Source: Tillus elongatus
Taxonomy: Eukaryota; Arthropoda; Insecta; Coleoptera; Cleridae
DNA length: 64,000 nucleotides
Direction: 5' to 3'
Assembly (NCBI GenBank): GCA_964006375.1
Contig: OZ023262.1
Coordinates: 93,445,654-93,509,653 of the forward strand
Shown: positions 43,445-59,929 of the stretch, piece after piece
How positions within the stretch are numbered: the stretch's first letter is position 1
How the letters are laid out: the number at the start of each line of letters is the position of its first letter
The notes under the pieces: generated by a model
Seen by the model: the letters and a program-made list of their open reading frames with translations, nothing else
The model's database searches: none
Told to the model about the DNA's origin: nothing
Program-made: the position numbers and the translations under genes

Positions 43445-45767
43445 TTTTTTTTTTGTTTTTTTTTTAATTTCAACAACACACCACGAGGGCTTACAGCCTA
43501 AATACTATCGTACCGTGGGTGTTGACAAGGAGGAAAGAGGCAGCTTGTTAATTCTGGACTTGAAGGTTTAGAGGTTCGGAGGGGAAGGAAAAACATGTGC
43601 CGGCAAGGAATTCCACAACTTGGAAGTCCTCGGGACAAAAGAGCGGGCATAACAAGATGTTCTAAGTCTGGTGACCTGGACAGTAAAAGGGTGCATTCGC
43701 TCTGTTCCCCTGGTAGATCTGTTGGTGGCAGCAGGTGGGGGAACTATGGAGGAACGCTCCTCTGAGCAGTGCCCGTGCAGATATCTATAAAAAAGAGAGA
43801 GGTAACCAACGGCACGTCGGTGGGCAAGGGATGGCAGCATTTGGGTGAGGGTGGGGTCACCGATGAGACGTATAGCTCTCTTTTGAATGGAGTCCAGGAT
43901 AGCGGGTGTAGAAGCGGCAGCGGCACCCAAGATGTGGGAGCAGTATTCGAAGTTTGGCCTTATTTGTGAAGTATATAAGGTATGGAGATTAGCTGGTGAA
44001 AAGTATTTGCGAGCCCGGAAGAGGAAACCTAATTTCTTAGCAGCCGCTTCTGCAATTGATGTGACATGTTGGTGCCAATTAAGATTTCGATCCACAAAAA
44101 TGCCAACAAGAGAAAAGGACTCATTACTTTGAATAACTTGGTTGTTCATTGTGATGGGTCTAGGTCAGGTGTATCTCTTGTGAGAAAGAAAGCAAGACTT
44201 AGTTTTGGTGGGGTTGAATTGTACAAGATTTCTACTTCCCCAGTCTAATATTTTTTGGAGATCCACGGAGATAGAACCCTCCATGAGTCTGCGATCCTCA
44301 TCTAATTGGGCTAAAGAGACAGGCTTAGAATATTGTATATTTGAATGGAGGGTGCTGTCGTCCGCGTAGCTGTGAACTGGGTTGGATGTGCTAGTGAGGA
44401 GGTCATTTATGTGGAGAAGAAACAAAGTAGGGGCTAAAGCTGAACCTTGAGGAACTCCTGCATTAATTGGATACAGTTTAGAGGAATGGCCATCCACAAC
44501 AACAGATATGCTCCTGTTGGAGAGGAAATTTGCTGTCCACATACAGAGTTTTGGTCGTAGGCCATAGGCCGGAAGTTTATTAAGCAGCGCGGCGTGCCAT
44601 ACCTGGTCGAATGCTCTGGATATGTCTAGAGCAACAATCTGGGATTCACCGTGTTGTTCCATGGACTTGTTCCAAGAATGGGTGACAAAGGAAAGGAGGT
44701 CGGCAGGCGATCTGCGCTGACAGAATCCATACTGCCTGTCGTGGATTAGACGGTGTTTTTCAAGAAATTTTAGTAATTTGGTGTTTATATACTTTACCAT
44801 CACTTTAGAGACGACTGAAAGGAGAGAAATAGGCCTGTAGTTGCTAGGAAGCGCTTTGTATCCTTTCTTGGAGATGGGTTGTACTCGAGCAGTTTTCCAG
44901 TTACTAGATAATATGCCTTTATTATAAGATATCTGAAACAGACGAGTCAGGAGAGGAGCAAGCTCTGGTGCGCATTTTTTGAGAACAATTGCTGGGATCT
45001 CGTCAAGGCCATAGGCTTTCCTGGTATTAAGAGAAGAGAGCATCTTTCGTATCTTTTCAGTTTTGAAAATGATATTCGTCATTTTGTGCACGACATTGGG
45101 GACTGTTGGTGGTTGAACATTTGGAGGTGGGTTGAGAGTAGAATTGAATTAAATGTGGTTATTAAACGAGTTTTTTGCCTCAGAAAGAATGCGGAAATAG
45201 CGGTTTCTTGCGTCTTTAAATGCGTGACGCTTTTCTTGACTGAGAATGTGTAGAAGCGTTTTGTGAGCTTTGACCTTTTCAAGTCTGGCCTTGTCAAAGG
45301 ATTTAGAGAACCAGGGCTTTTGAGTGGTTGAAGAGGTTTTCTGTGTACGTGGGATAAATAATTCCATGCCAGCTTGTATAATTTCGGTGACGTTTTGTGA
45401 GATATCAGAGGGGTCAGGATAAGAGAAGCAGACAGACGCCCATGGAAATGAGGAAAAGTAATCCCGCATTTCGTCCCAGTTTGCAGAGTTATAGTGCCAA
45501 ACGATACGTGGGTGTGATGACTGTGTGACCTCGGGTTGCATTGCGCAGGAAGCAGTGACCAATGTTGCTGCGGCTCCTGTTTTGGAGGCATTTTCAAGAG
45601 GTAAGGAAATATGTAAGGACATTAACTCTAAGGCCTCAATCGGCCTACTCCTTAGAACGGTGGACAAAGGTGGGTTGTGCTGTTGTAGCTTGATTACGGG
45701 GCTCAATCTGCCACTCCCCAAATCTCTTCGGAGATCGTCGGTAAGGCCTCAGTGTGTTCAACCCTAG
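43445..45767 (-). mobile_element. 5'-truncated non-LTR retrotransposon with poly-A tail
   Basis: The minus-strand tail ends in two A-runs (43445-43465 as T on the plus strand). The coding part is GC-richer than the flanks. The 5' end near 45767 lies between the endonuclease and reverse transcriptase, so the copy is truncated. Target duplications were not found by eye. Confidence 0.8.
43500..45740 (-). pseudogene. Non-LTR reverse transcriptase (ORF2), three in-frame stops
   Basis: A single minus-strand frame runs from 45740 to about 43500, interrupted only by stops at 45149-45151, 44165-44167 and 43568-43570. Order: the post-endonuclease linker (PWFSKSF), and reverse transcriptase with NYRPISLL, LDISRAFDQVW (catalytic Asp), GVPQGSALAPTLF and YADD (residues 242-245 of the piece from 45091). 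A C-terminal domain ends KLWNSLPAHVF. No RNase H is present. The clade within the Jockey/CR1 group cannot be fixed. Confidence 0.85.
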
Positions 45768-46786
45768 GGCTAAGAGATATCTGCAAACAAGTTCTTTCAT
45801 AAAAATTTGTCTATTTTTTTTGACAAAAAATGGGTTAAGTAACGTTACGTGAAAATTTTATTTGTTAAAATTAGCCTAACAATCTTTTTACGAAAATTCG
45901 AACATATTTTTTACAATTACATATTAAGCAGTTATTACTAATTAGCAATATTTCACAAAACTCTTACAAAGAATGACTTCTACGACTACATACAAAAATT
46001 TGACCACATATTTTTTACACAAAAATTTACTGAAAAATTACACATAATTCAAATTATATTCGAATCTGTAACTTATATTAAAAGAAAAGAAAATGTAAAA
46101 AGTTTATGCTTTATTTTTCACGTGAGTTTAAACCAGCAGAAGTAGGAAAATATAAGCGGAAAAGTACTCATAATTTTATATCACCAGCTGTCAGAAATAA
46201 GAATGTTATTTAATTCTCTTGCTTTGAAGTCTCATTTGATGTTCGTGAAAACAATTTATTAACTGATTGTATATTATAAAGGCATAAATACATAAAATCG
46301 TATCAAAAAACTAATTTCTTGCCTTTTCTGCACCAGAGTTAATTTAAGGATTTTAATATTTTTCTTCGAAAATTCGATAAATATCCACTAAATCTGATCA
46401 GTTATTGGAAATGAATAAAAACTGAAAAAAATAATAATTAAAACTGATCCTTACATCAATCATACAATACTATTGTAATTGTGAATATTTCCAAAAGAAG
46501 AGTACTTAAGTTCATAAAGTGGTATAAAAAAGTAGAACCAGTAAGCACGCCCTTCACATCTGAAACAAAAAATAGAGGTTGTTCTATTTTTAAAAAAAAT
46601 GAGCCACGCCAATTTGAATTTTTTTAAGATCAGCTAATCTGAGAGCGCCTGTATATGGCATTTCGATTTTTTCAATGAATAGTCTAAACTAAGACCTCTC
46701 TAAATGAGTAGTTTTCATTTGACTCCGCTATCTTTTGTTAAAAACGCGCCCTATCACAATTTTCGATATATGCCAAAAACATAAAA
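45768..46786. other. Unassigned AT-rich DNA
   Basis: No gene or repeat recognised. Confidence 0.4.
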
Positions 46787-48740
<1,954 letters not shown>

Positions 48741-48914
48741 TTCAACACTTATTTACTGTTGCTGTATCCACACTTTTTCAAAATGATGAAATATTGTAGC
48801 TCTCTGTGTAAGACTGACAAACAAGGCAAGATACATTTCATTTTTGGAAGAATATTTTAAACAAATGAAATGGGGTAACAATTTAAACATAAATTAAAGA
48901 TATTGGTTCACTGC
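48741..48914. other. Unassigned DNA
   Basis: Nothing recognised. Confidence 0.4.
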
Positions 48915-49265
48915 TTTGTCGCAGAGGTTTCCACTCACCTTCTGCATGCATACAACAACCCTCAATGCATAAACAAGAAACGTTTCTTGGGAACAACCCG
49001 CAAGAAAGTTACAGGACCTGCGGTAAATATAGGGCTTCTGGGCGGGATAAACACAATTTTAAGGAGGAATAGCTGCAAAATTGGATAAAGGCAGTTTATA
49101 GAGGTTCAACTAAGCTATTTTCTCGCACCTTTCGCTCACATTTCCTTTTTTTCTTCTTCCCCGCCCAACACCCCTATTCACTTCTGGTCCCGTAACTTTC
49201 TTGGAGGCTGTTTGCAAGTAATATTTCTTGTGGTTTGTGCATCCAGAACGAGATTTAAGCATGTT
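48915..49265. repeat. Foldback element with a core of CCGTAACTTTCTTGG type
   Basis: 48920-49045 and 49155-49260 are imperfect reverse complements (ACAAGAAACGTTTCTTGGG and AAGAAAGTTACAGGACC against GGTCCCGTAACTTTCTTGG). A third, related copy lies at 59930-60205. Confidence 0.65.
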
Positions 49266-49309
49266 TCTGAATCGTTTTCTAAAAGCCACCGAGTGCTAAT
49301 CTGCAAATT

Positions 49310-49650
49310 TACCGAAATTTAATTTTTATTTATTTACAAAACGCATATACCTGCCAAATTACAAACGTGGCAGGTATTTTTTCGCATTAGTCGCTTGGAT
49401 GATCCGTCTTAGTCCACTCAATCAAAACAGTTCCCGCAAACAAAATAACAAAAAATGGTAATCTAAAATAAATTTATCGTTGCATGTGAAGCTCATTCTG
49501 TTATTTTTTAAATTTAGTACCCAGGCTGCTTTTATATAGGTTTTAGTATGTATTAAAACTCTAGATTCCAGTTTAATGGAAAATTGAATTATCGCCATTT
49601 GGAATATTTTTACGAAAATTCGCTACCATAACGCACTTGCTGCACCTAAA
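49310..49650 (+). repeat. AHR-b right part
   Basis: Matches the right part of AHR-b (GCATATACCTGCC, GGCAGGTATTTTT, AAAATTCGCTACC) and ends with the inverted left-end motif at 49630-49646. Confidence 0.7.
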
Positions 49651-49758
49651 GCCTTTTCAACATTTATTTACTATTGCTGTATCCATAATTTTTGAAAATG
49701 AAAAAATAAATATAAACAATAAACATTTTGAAATGAAAACTTTGACAATTTACACTGA

Positions 49759-52066
49759 CAGTGGCGTGCAGTCCATGGAAGCAAGGGTAGCATTGCTTCC
49801 CTTAAAATAACGACTACACACCTAAACCGCATTATTTAAAATCCCTTTTGTATTTTAAATATTACATTTCAAACTCTGAAAATAATTTAATTAGTACAAT
49901 TTTTATTTCGCAAGCTCACACACAATTATTTATTATGCATCATACTGTATTTGTACATACGCCCATAGCAAGGACGTCGTCGCAGTAAATGCACCAGCGA
50001 ACAGCACGAGTTGCAATGACTTCGGTTAAATACACGTAGTCAGCAGGCAACTTGATAAGAAACCCTAGCTCGACGGATGTACGCGTATTTTTAGAACGTG
50101 TTGTACTAGGAAGACCCGGTGCAGGTACAAAGTGAATGTCTCTGATTATTTCGTGGATATAAGCAGTTGACTATGTTAAATACATTGGCATTTTATGATT
50201 ATTAATATGGCTGCAAGTAGATCAGCTTTTAACAGCGGCGTCGGTGGGGGTGGGGATTTACAAACTTTACAAACAACTGGTAATAATAACTGTGATTGTA
50301 TTGTGTGTTTTTGATAACCAAAGGATTTTCAGGTTTACCGTTTGCTTAAAAACTTGCTATTATTAATAAAGGTAGGCCGAAACCTGCTGTAAAAAACTTA
50401 AACCCAAGAATTAAAACATGTACTCGACATTTCAACGCGGAAAAAACTTATAAACAATATGAATGGTTAACGGGTTGTGAAAACAGGAATAAAGTGTTTT
50501 GTTGGCCTGGTAGTCTATTTGTGACTGAAAAGGGGGTGTGGAATAAAAAAGGGTTTTCCGACTTGAATAATCTACGTAAAGTAGTAAAAAGACATGTTAT
50601 GTCTAAAGTGCATTTACAGATCTTTTTAAAATTAAGTGTCTTTGGAAAAACGCGAATTGAATACGCCGTTGACAAGCAGATAGAAATTAGTCATCGCCAA
50701 CACAATGAACTGGTTGATAAAAACAGAAACATATTAAAATGACTTATTGATGTTGTGTGTTTGCATCGTCAGCATGAATTGGGCTTTCGGGGTCATGACA
50801 AAACAACTACATCTGCAAATAGAGGAAACTTTCAAGACCTAGTTTCTTTAATAGCCAAATACGACATTTATTTAAAAAATCACTTGGAACGTTTTTCGCG
50901 GGACATAAAATCGCATTCAGAATGACTTAACTTCGGCTACTGTCACTATTATTTTGAACAGAATTAATTCTGAAATTAAACAGACTCGTTTCATTGCTTT
51001 TGATCTAGATGAAACAACCGATGTAACTAATTTAAGTCAACTACCTGTAGTAATACGTTACGTAAAAATGGATGGGAGTGTACAAGAAAGATTTTTAGGC
51101 TTTAAAAATGTGACAGAAGACCGTACCGCAAACGCTCTATATAAAATTGTGCTTAATATTATGAAAGATATTGAGGAGGCTGATAATAAATTAATTGCCC
51201 AAAGCTATGATAGGGCTGCTGTTATGGCCGGACATTTAAAAGGTCTTCAAGCTAAAGTGCGGGAAACGTTCTCCAGTGCTCTATTTGTACACTGTTGTGC
51301 TCATTAATTAAATTTAATTTTATTCCAATCTATATATCATATTAAAGAATGTAAAGTATTTTTTGCTACCTTAAGTAGAATGAATTTGATAAGTTCTGGG
51401 AAAAAACAATTGAATTAGGAGAAGTGGAGCCACGAAGAAAGCGTCTGCGCACTGATAATGTGGGAGACCTTCAAACTTCTTACCGCCGCCTTTTTTACGA
51501 AATCATAGATCAAATTCAGCAGCAAATTAACTGCAGATTTGATCATCTTAGTGACCTGAAATTTCTTGAATTGTGTAATTTTGGAGGATTTAAAGGGATA
51601 CCTTTCCCAGAAGATTCATTCAAATCATTATTTCACCACCATGGACATTCTTTTGACAAAGCCTTATTACGATCAGAACTTACAGTCATTTATGAAACCG
51701 ATGTTATAGGCACAAAAACTAACGCGTGTGAACTTTTAACTTTCTTAAAACAATCAAAATTGGAAAATGCATATTCTGAAGTGTTCAAATTATGTGAATT
51801 AGTATTAACAATTCCTGCTACTAGTGCATCTTTAGAACGAAATTTTTTTACATTGAAACGTATCAAGAGTTTTGTTAGGAATTCAACAGGAGAGGAAAGA
51901 CTTTCCCAAATTTCAATTTTGTCAGTTGAAAATAAACTCGTCCAGTAAATGTCCCAGAATCCATAGTTTTATGACGACATTATTAAAATTTGCCAAAAAC
52001 GACACTACAAATAGGTAAGTTTCTGAGAATTGCTTCCCTTATTTGAAATGTCACCGCACGCCCCTG
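49759..52066 (+). mobile_element. hAT transposon, 2308 bp, with exact 8-bp target duplication
   Basis: The ends CAGTGGCGTGCAGT and the complement of ACCGCACGCCCCTG form the terminal inverted repeat. The element is flanked by TACACTGA at 49751-49758 and at 52067-52074. Eight-base duplications and CAG-starting ends are hallmarks of hAT elements. It carries the transposase pseudogene below, with a central deletion. Confidence 0.92.
50360..51948 (+). pseudogene. hAT transposase (TTF zinc finger type), internally deleted
   Basis: Plus-strand pieces run in order. A TTF-type finger region comes first (CTRHFNAEKTYKQYEWL, then FCWPGSLF, where the usual second Cys is Gly). A frame with HDKTTTSANRGNF follows, and then 50954-51307 with FIAFDLDETTDVTNLSQ, the catalytic-domain start, ending HCCAH and a TAA. 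After about 51390 the frame 51424-51948 covers the end of the domain and the hATC dimerisation segment (PATSASLERNFF, LKRIKSFVRN). The middle of the catalytic region is missing. It resembles the transposon-derived ZMYM1-like group. Confidence 0.85.
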
Positions 52067-52093
52067 TACACTGAACATATATTTATAGGTATA

Positions 52094-52330
52094 CAGAGCC
52101 TCGGTGGTTCAAGGGTAAGAACGTGTGCATCTGAACTGAAGGGTACTGGGTTCAATTCCAGGGTACTTCTTTCACTTGTTCAGTACAAACTGAAACATTA
52201 AAATCAACCGAGGTTCTGGCATTGTATTTGCGCAAGGTGAATGTCTGCACGTTCCGCCTACCCTCCTTACAGAAAGGCAGGGATATAGATTAAACTACTG
52301 CATGGTATTATGTAGTTTCGTTTACCTCAA
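52094..52330 (+). repeat. tRNA-derived SINE
   Basis: A polymerase III A box (TGGTTCAAGGG, 52105-52115) and a perfect B box (GGTTCAATTCC, 52149-52159) are 33 bp apart, as in a tRNA gene. A non-tRNA body of about 170 bp follows. No acceptor stem pairs across the tRNA-like part, so it is a SINE rather than a tRNA gene. It starts just after the hAT duplication. Confidence 0.75.
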
Positions 52331-52924
52331 ATTTTCCATATACGACAAGAAGAGTAAATAATAATGAAAATTCACTAAAAACTAAAAGTAAACAATAAGT
52401 ACCTTATTCTACGATTCTAAGGTATCAGCTGAGTCTATTTCGAGGTTATTTTTCTCTTATTATTGGTTTAGGCGTCTGTAAATAAAGAAGAAGAAGGTAA
52501 CCTCGAATTCGACTCTCCCTCCTACTGTCAGTTTCCAAAATAACAAATGACAAATAGCTAACTCGCGCTGTCAGATTTAAGTAGGAGACGGCGATGTGTT
52601 TTAAATACCCTGAAGAATGGGAAGCTTATTATTTATCCATATTAAAACGTAGTTCTAGATTGCATTTAGGCAAATTGAATCACTTTCATTAAATTTTTTA
52701 TTTATTTCTTTATATTTTTCTGATATCTTCAAATTCAGATGACAGTTTTGGCAAATGGCAACCCTGCTGATTATTTGTGACATATTTTTGCAGCCTGTTC
52801 GTTTGAAGTTTAATGTGGAGCATTTGTTTGCAATAGCAGCGTAATCCTGATATATCTGTCTGACCTTGTCTAACATTACAGGCACCCATTCACAGGTTAT
52901 TTTAGGTTATATCGTAAATTTTAT
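52331..52924. other. Unassigned DNA
   Basis: No gene or repeat recognised. The open frame 52885-52655 (minus) has four Cys but no motif that I know. Confidence 0.4.
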
Positions 52925-53430
<506 letters not shown>

Positions 53431-53494
53431 AAAAAGGCAATTGAAATAACTCGAGAACGACGAACGATGATAGCAAATATATTTTTCTTTAAAC

Positions 53495-53825
53495 GTGCAT
53501 TATTATTCGATCGAAAATGCAAAAGTGTAATAACATAAGTGGTGTTTACCTCGTGATTGTCAATATAAATTTATAAGATGCAGCTCAAGACACCAAATAA
53601 TCAGCGAATACACTCTTTTCTGGTGTTTTGTATAATAACGGACCTATTGAGCTATACCGCAGAAATGCCAGCCTGTATATATGTAAAGATATAAACAGAT
53701 AAAAGCGGAAACTGGCCCCCAATATGGGTTCGATTGGGGATAGTTGGCGCTCATTTGAAGAAACTTTTTTTAATTATTTAAAAGTCGTGGTCTCCTCTAT
53801 AGAGAATATTTTCTACAAAAAATGG
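53495..53825 (+). repeat. AHR unit without (TA)n, left end missing
   Basis: CATTATTATTCGATCGAAAA, the CAGCTCAAGACACC block, TATTGAGCTATACCGC and a diverged right end at about 53790-53825. Confidence 0.6.
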
Positions 53826-54229
53826 GTAAAACATGGGCTCTATAACTGAAATTGCGGCCAAAGCATCAGAGAGAAGGGTCTATTTAAAATGAATTTTAAT
53901 TTTCAAAATGAAGGACGATGACGGTTGAAGCTGAAAGTTAAGGTGTTGTAAAAACACTTCTTAGAACAGTTCTTTTACATAACTGGTATTCATTTCAGGT
54001 TTTTTTCTAAAGCTGTAAATTGTGACGTTTTAGATTGGTACTTTGCCGGTTGAAGGGTAAAAAGTACCCAAATTTCAATGTTTTTCGATCTTTGTCCGGT
54101 ATTTCTGGACCCTTTTGGCAAAAAAGAAACTTGATATTTGTCTGTAATGCACAATGTATTTTTTAATCCACATAAAATATTTTGGTTTTGTGCGTTTGTG
54201 TGATCACCAGTGGCACTCTTACTAAGTGC
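53826..54229. other. AHR interior remnant and unassigned DNA
   Basis: 53870-53960 retains the GACGATGACGGTTGAAGC block; the rest is unassigned. Confidence 0.45.
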
Positions 54230-54314
54230 GAGGTAACGACGGTGAGACTTTCGAAAAATTTCTTCAAATTAGCGAGAACTAGGGTTTCTGGGACTCATTT
54301 CCATGGTCAGTTAA

Positions 54315-54395
<81 letters not shown>

Positions 54396-54540
54396 ATAAC
54401 TCAAAAAATCCTTAACTGATTTGGACCAATATTGGGAATTACTCTTATTTTGCTAATTGCTTGGATGAGTTCGTTCATCAAATCCTAACGGCAATTTTCT
54501 TAGTAAAAAATTAAAAAATATTTTTAAAACGCAATATCTC
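54230..54540 (-). repeat. AHR unit fragment with (TA)n
   Basis: Worn right-end side (TCTTCAAATTAGCGAG), (TA)n at 54318-54392, then the CGATAACTC and TTGGATGAGTTCG blocks. Confidence 0.6.
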
Positions 54541-55035
54541 TCAAATTGTCTAAGTGATTGAAACAAATATCTACAGCTTAAAAGAACATAGACAGACGTG
54601 GTTGTCTACCACTTTTCAAGTCGTGATCAAAGGAAAATAAAGTTATCCAAAATTAATACTAAAATAATCCTCGACATCACTTCAGATTCTGTAATGCAAT
54701 ATCTGCAATGTTGGACAAAGACAGATGGCGTTATTTGTACAGCTATGATATTTAAATAAATCGTAGATACAAATCTAAACAATGGAAGTTATCGCAAGAT
54801 GCCAGCCTGGAGAACGTGAGAGATACGACAGGGGCGCCATCTCGATGCAGGACCAGGTAGTATATTGTCACGATAGCTCTAGTTTGCACAAAGTTTTATA
54901 GATAGAGCTGTGTACAATGTACAGTCAACTAAGAATGGTGAAAATTGCCAGCCTTGGACCATTTTTTTTCCAGGACAAAGTTTGCGTTCAAAAGCTCTAA
55001 ATTTTAGCATGCAAATGTGTACTATAAATAAAAAG
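54541..55035. other. Unassigned DNA
   Basis: No gene or repeat recognised. Confidence 0.4.
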
Positions 55036-56470
55036 TTTCGGGATGCAGCAAGTGCGTTATAGTAGTGAATTTTCATAAGAATTGTACACTATTAGTAAGA
55101 TATATTATTAAAACTAATTCTTTAATTTTAAATGGACGTTGGAGATCGGTTTTAGAGTCCCAGTTAGCGATTATTTGAAAAAATTTATATTTTATATGGA
55201 GCTGAAAAATTAAAATTTGGTCTTAGATGTAAGTACTGCAAATGCCTTTAAAAAATTGTGTTACAAATTTCATCAAAAGTACCAAAGTTTTTCGAAAAAA
55301 AAAATTATTTACAAAGGGAATATACCTGTCAAATTATAAATATGGCAGGTGGTTTTCCTTATTAATTGCTTGGATGGTTTTGTTTCAGTCAACCCATACA
55401 GTTTTGCAAACAATAAATAACAAAAGTCTGGACGCACCAAATGCGTTATGGTAGTGAATTTTCATAAAAATCGTTTTAATAGCAAATATGTGTTTTTTTT
55501 TAAGAAAGCATGCATCAGATTTGGTTACCAGTATAATCAATATAGTAGAAACAAGGTGCCATGTTTCACTAAAACAACTTTATTGTTTGAAAATGTAGAA
55601 CAATTTCCGAAAGTAAACTTAAAGTTTCCCCGAAAAAACACTGGTTTCTTGGTCAAGCTTATAGGTTAATAACAAATTGAGCTATTCAAATTTGAAGCAT
55701 TTAAAGAAAATTCGCTACCATAACGCACTTTCTGCATCCACAATTTCTTTTCTTACAAACATGCATTATATTGCGATAGAAAATGCAAAAATGCAATAAC
55801 ATAAGGCGTGTTCGATTAAAAGAAAAAGAAAATTTGTATCACCAACGACTTATGGGCCATCCTGTATTTGTAGAAATAATTTCTTTAGATGTAGTTCAAG
55901 ACATCCTATAATTAATGTTTACATTTTTTTTTCGTATCTTGTATAATAACGGGTATATTGAGCTTTATTGATTTTTTACGAAAATTCCATAAAAAATATA
56001 TCCCATTAAACGATAAACTTTATAGCTAAGACTACTACCAGAGCATCAGAGAAACGGTCTATTTGAAATGAATTTTCTAGAAACGTTTTAGTAGAATCAA
56101 GGAAAATGACGGTTGAAGCTGAGACTTCAGGCTTGGTATAACATTCTCCTTGAGAGATATTCTTTCTATAGCTCGTGTTAGTTTCAGGTGTTAATGTTTT
56201 TTTGAAAAACTTTTGTAACTTTAATAAAATTTGTAACACCATTTTTTTTAGAGACACTTGCATTACTAACATATTATATCTAAGACCAAATTTTAACTTT
56301 TTAGCTCGGTACAAAGATTTTTTTTTTCAAATAATCGCTAACTGTAACTCTAAAACCGATCGCCAGGGTCCATTTAAATTTAAACAGTTAGTTTTAATAA
56401 TATATCTTACTAATAGTGTACAATTCTTATGAAAATTCACTACTCTAACGCACTTGCTGCGTCCCGAATT
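55036..56470. repeat. Inverted pair of AHR-b ends enclosing an AHR unit
   Basis: 55042-55300 and 56180-56463 are reverse complements (ACACTATTAGTAAGATATAT against ATATATCTTACTAATAGTG). Each ends outward with the left-end motif (55042-55058 and 56448-56463). Between them 55427-56174 is a plus-strand AHR unit starting with its own left-end motif at 55431, with the paired motif at 55722-55738. Confidence 0.7.
55427..56174 (+). repeat. AHR unit, right end missing
   Basis: The left segment of 308 bp has a motif at each end, followed by the CATGCATTATA, CAACGACTTATGGGCC, TATTGAGCTTTATTG and GACGGTTGAAGCTG blocks. It breaks off where the inverted AHR-b arm begins. Confidence 0.7.
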
Positions 56471-57674
<1,204 letters not shown>

Positions 57675-58288
57675 GTCTGGACGCAGCAAGTGCGTTATGG
57701 CAGTGAATTTTAAATAAAATGCTTTGAATATCAAATATAATGCAAGGAGTCATCAATTTGGTTACCGGTATAACTTATATAGTAGAAACAATGTGCCATA
57801 TTTTATCAAAATAACTTATTATTTGAAAATCTACAAACATTCTCTGACAATAAGCTTTAAATTTTGGTTTCCTAGCCAATAAACCTTAGGTTAATAGCAA
57901 ACTGAGTTATTTAAATTTGAAGCATTTAATGATAATTTACTGCCAAGACGCACTTGCTGCGTCTTGATTTTTTACAAACCTATTTAGATAAAAATGCAAT
58001 AAAATAAGGCTGTTCGAAATAAAATTTAGGGATCACCAACGACTTATGGGCCTGCCGGTGATTGTCAAAATAATTTTATAAGATGCAGCTCAAGACACCC
58101 TATAATTAACTTATACAAATTTTTCTCGTCTCTTGTATAATAATAATTATATTGAGCTTCACAATCTGTATATATGTAAATACATCAAAACTGAACGTAA
58201 ACCTGCGCTCATTTGAAGAAATCTTTTTAAAATTTTAAAGTCGCGATCTCCTCACTGACGAATTTTTTGTACGAAAATTAGCTAAAAA
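57675..58288 (+). repeat. AHR unit without (TA)n, both ends present
   Basis: Left-end motifs at 57680-57696 and 57947-57963 bound the left segment. The ATCACCAACGACTTATGGGC block, TATATTGAGCTTC and a right-end stem-loop at about 58256-58287 follow. The unit is 614 bp, the most compact complete form of its type. Confidence 0.75.
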
Positions 58289-58599
58289 TTATGGACCGTT
58301 AAACCATAAACTTAACTAAAACTACCGCTAAAGCATCAGAGAGAAAATAACTAACCTCTTGCATACCAGTCCTTTTTCTAAAACTTCGATCCTTTATATG
58401 TGTTGATAAAACATAACAAACACCGTTTAGTCCACCCACTAACATTAATAAAGGAATAACTTGCACTTGTATACAAAAATTTCCCAAATAACACAAATAA
58501 TTTGCCACCTCAAAGCGATAAACATATAAACAATCTAATACTGTACTAGATCTCATATAAGCCAGGTTTGCCATTGCCAATGAAATAGGGTGATATTAA
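58289..58599. other. Unassigned DNA
   Basis: The minus-strand open frame 58580-58299 shows no known motif. Confidence 0.4.
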
Positions 58600-58883
58600 A
58601 AATAAATGCTTCAAATTTAAATATCGCAATTTTCTCTAAACCTAGAAAGCTGAATTTTGGCACAGAGTTAGGTGTTTTCTAAAGCAATATGTACACCAAA
58701 TTTCATCAAAAAAATTTTGTAATTTTCGGAGAATAATTTTTTTTTCGAAATAAAACACAAAATTTTCACGGAAAACCTTGTTTGATGTTTCTGGCTAACA
58801 AACTCATCCAAGCTATTAATAAAGTAAAGCCACTTGCCAAGTTTGATCGAAATCTGTTAATTATTTTTTGAGTTATCGGTTGG

Positions 58884-58943
<60 letters not shown>

Positions 58944-59073
58944 ATATAAAAATAGAAACTGACCTCGGATATGGGTTCTAGGGGCCCAAATTCGCGCTTA
59001 TTTAAAAAAAATTTTGCAGTCTCACCATCGATACCTCTCTATTAGTGCATTTTTTTAAATAAAAATTCACTAA
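58600..59073 (+). repeat. AHR unit of the 3595-4272 subfamily, left end missing
   Basis: AAATGCTTCAAATTTAAAT, the GAATTTTGG and TTCATCAAAAA blocks, (TA)n at 58886-58940, and right-end ACCTCTCTATTAGTG at 59029-59043 with its stem-loop. Confidence 0.7.
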
Positions 59074-59334
59074 AAGTATTCTGCACAGCGTATCCAAATT
59101 GTGGATGATCTTATAAAATACTATGCAATATAGGTTTGAAATGTTTAAAGTTTCCCTAAATGCCTCGAAATTCCCCCAAAATACATCAAAAGTCCCTTAG
59201 ATACACCGAAATACCTCGAAATTCTCCGAAATACGTCGAAATATCCTTTGTACACTAAAATAGTCCAGTGACTTACTACTCGAAAAACTGGTCCGATTTT
59301 CCTGGCTAACGAGTTTATCCGAGACTCCCTTGTA
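59074..59334. other. Unassigned DNA with GAAAT/CCTCGAAAT phrases
   Basis: Loose tandem phrases such as CACCGAAATACCTCGAAAT (59203 on). No gene. Confidence 0.4.
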
Positions 59335-59675
<341 letters not shown>

Positions 59676-59929
59676 CAAACACCGCTTTTTAAACCGGATA
59701 GCACACAAAATTCATAACTAGGGAACTGAATATGGGGTAAAACTGCGGAGGGAAAAATTTTGTTTTTAGTTATAAATAGCAGATGGTGTTGTTTGTCTTA
59801 GAGATAGACAATTCTGAGACGTTGGTAAATTCAATTGCCTTTGTCATGTTTTAGTGTATTTGCATTATGAAAATTCATCAAGGCTCAGTTACAATGTCTA
59901 TAAAGTCGGATTTGAAAAGATGCATTTTT

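Noticed and set aside
52094..52165. Possible tRNA gene
   Set aside because: A and B boxes are present, but the 5' and 3' ends do not pair as an acceptor stem and a SINE body follows.
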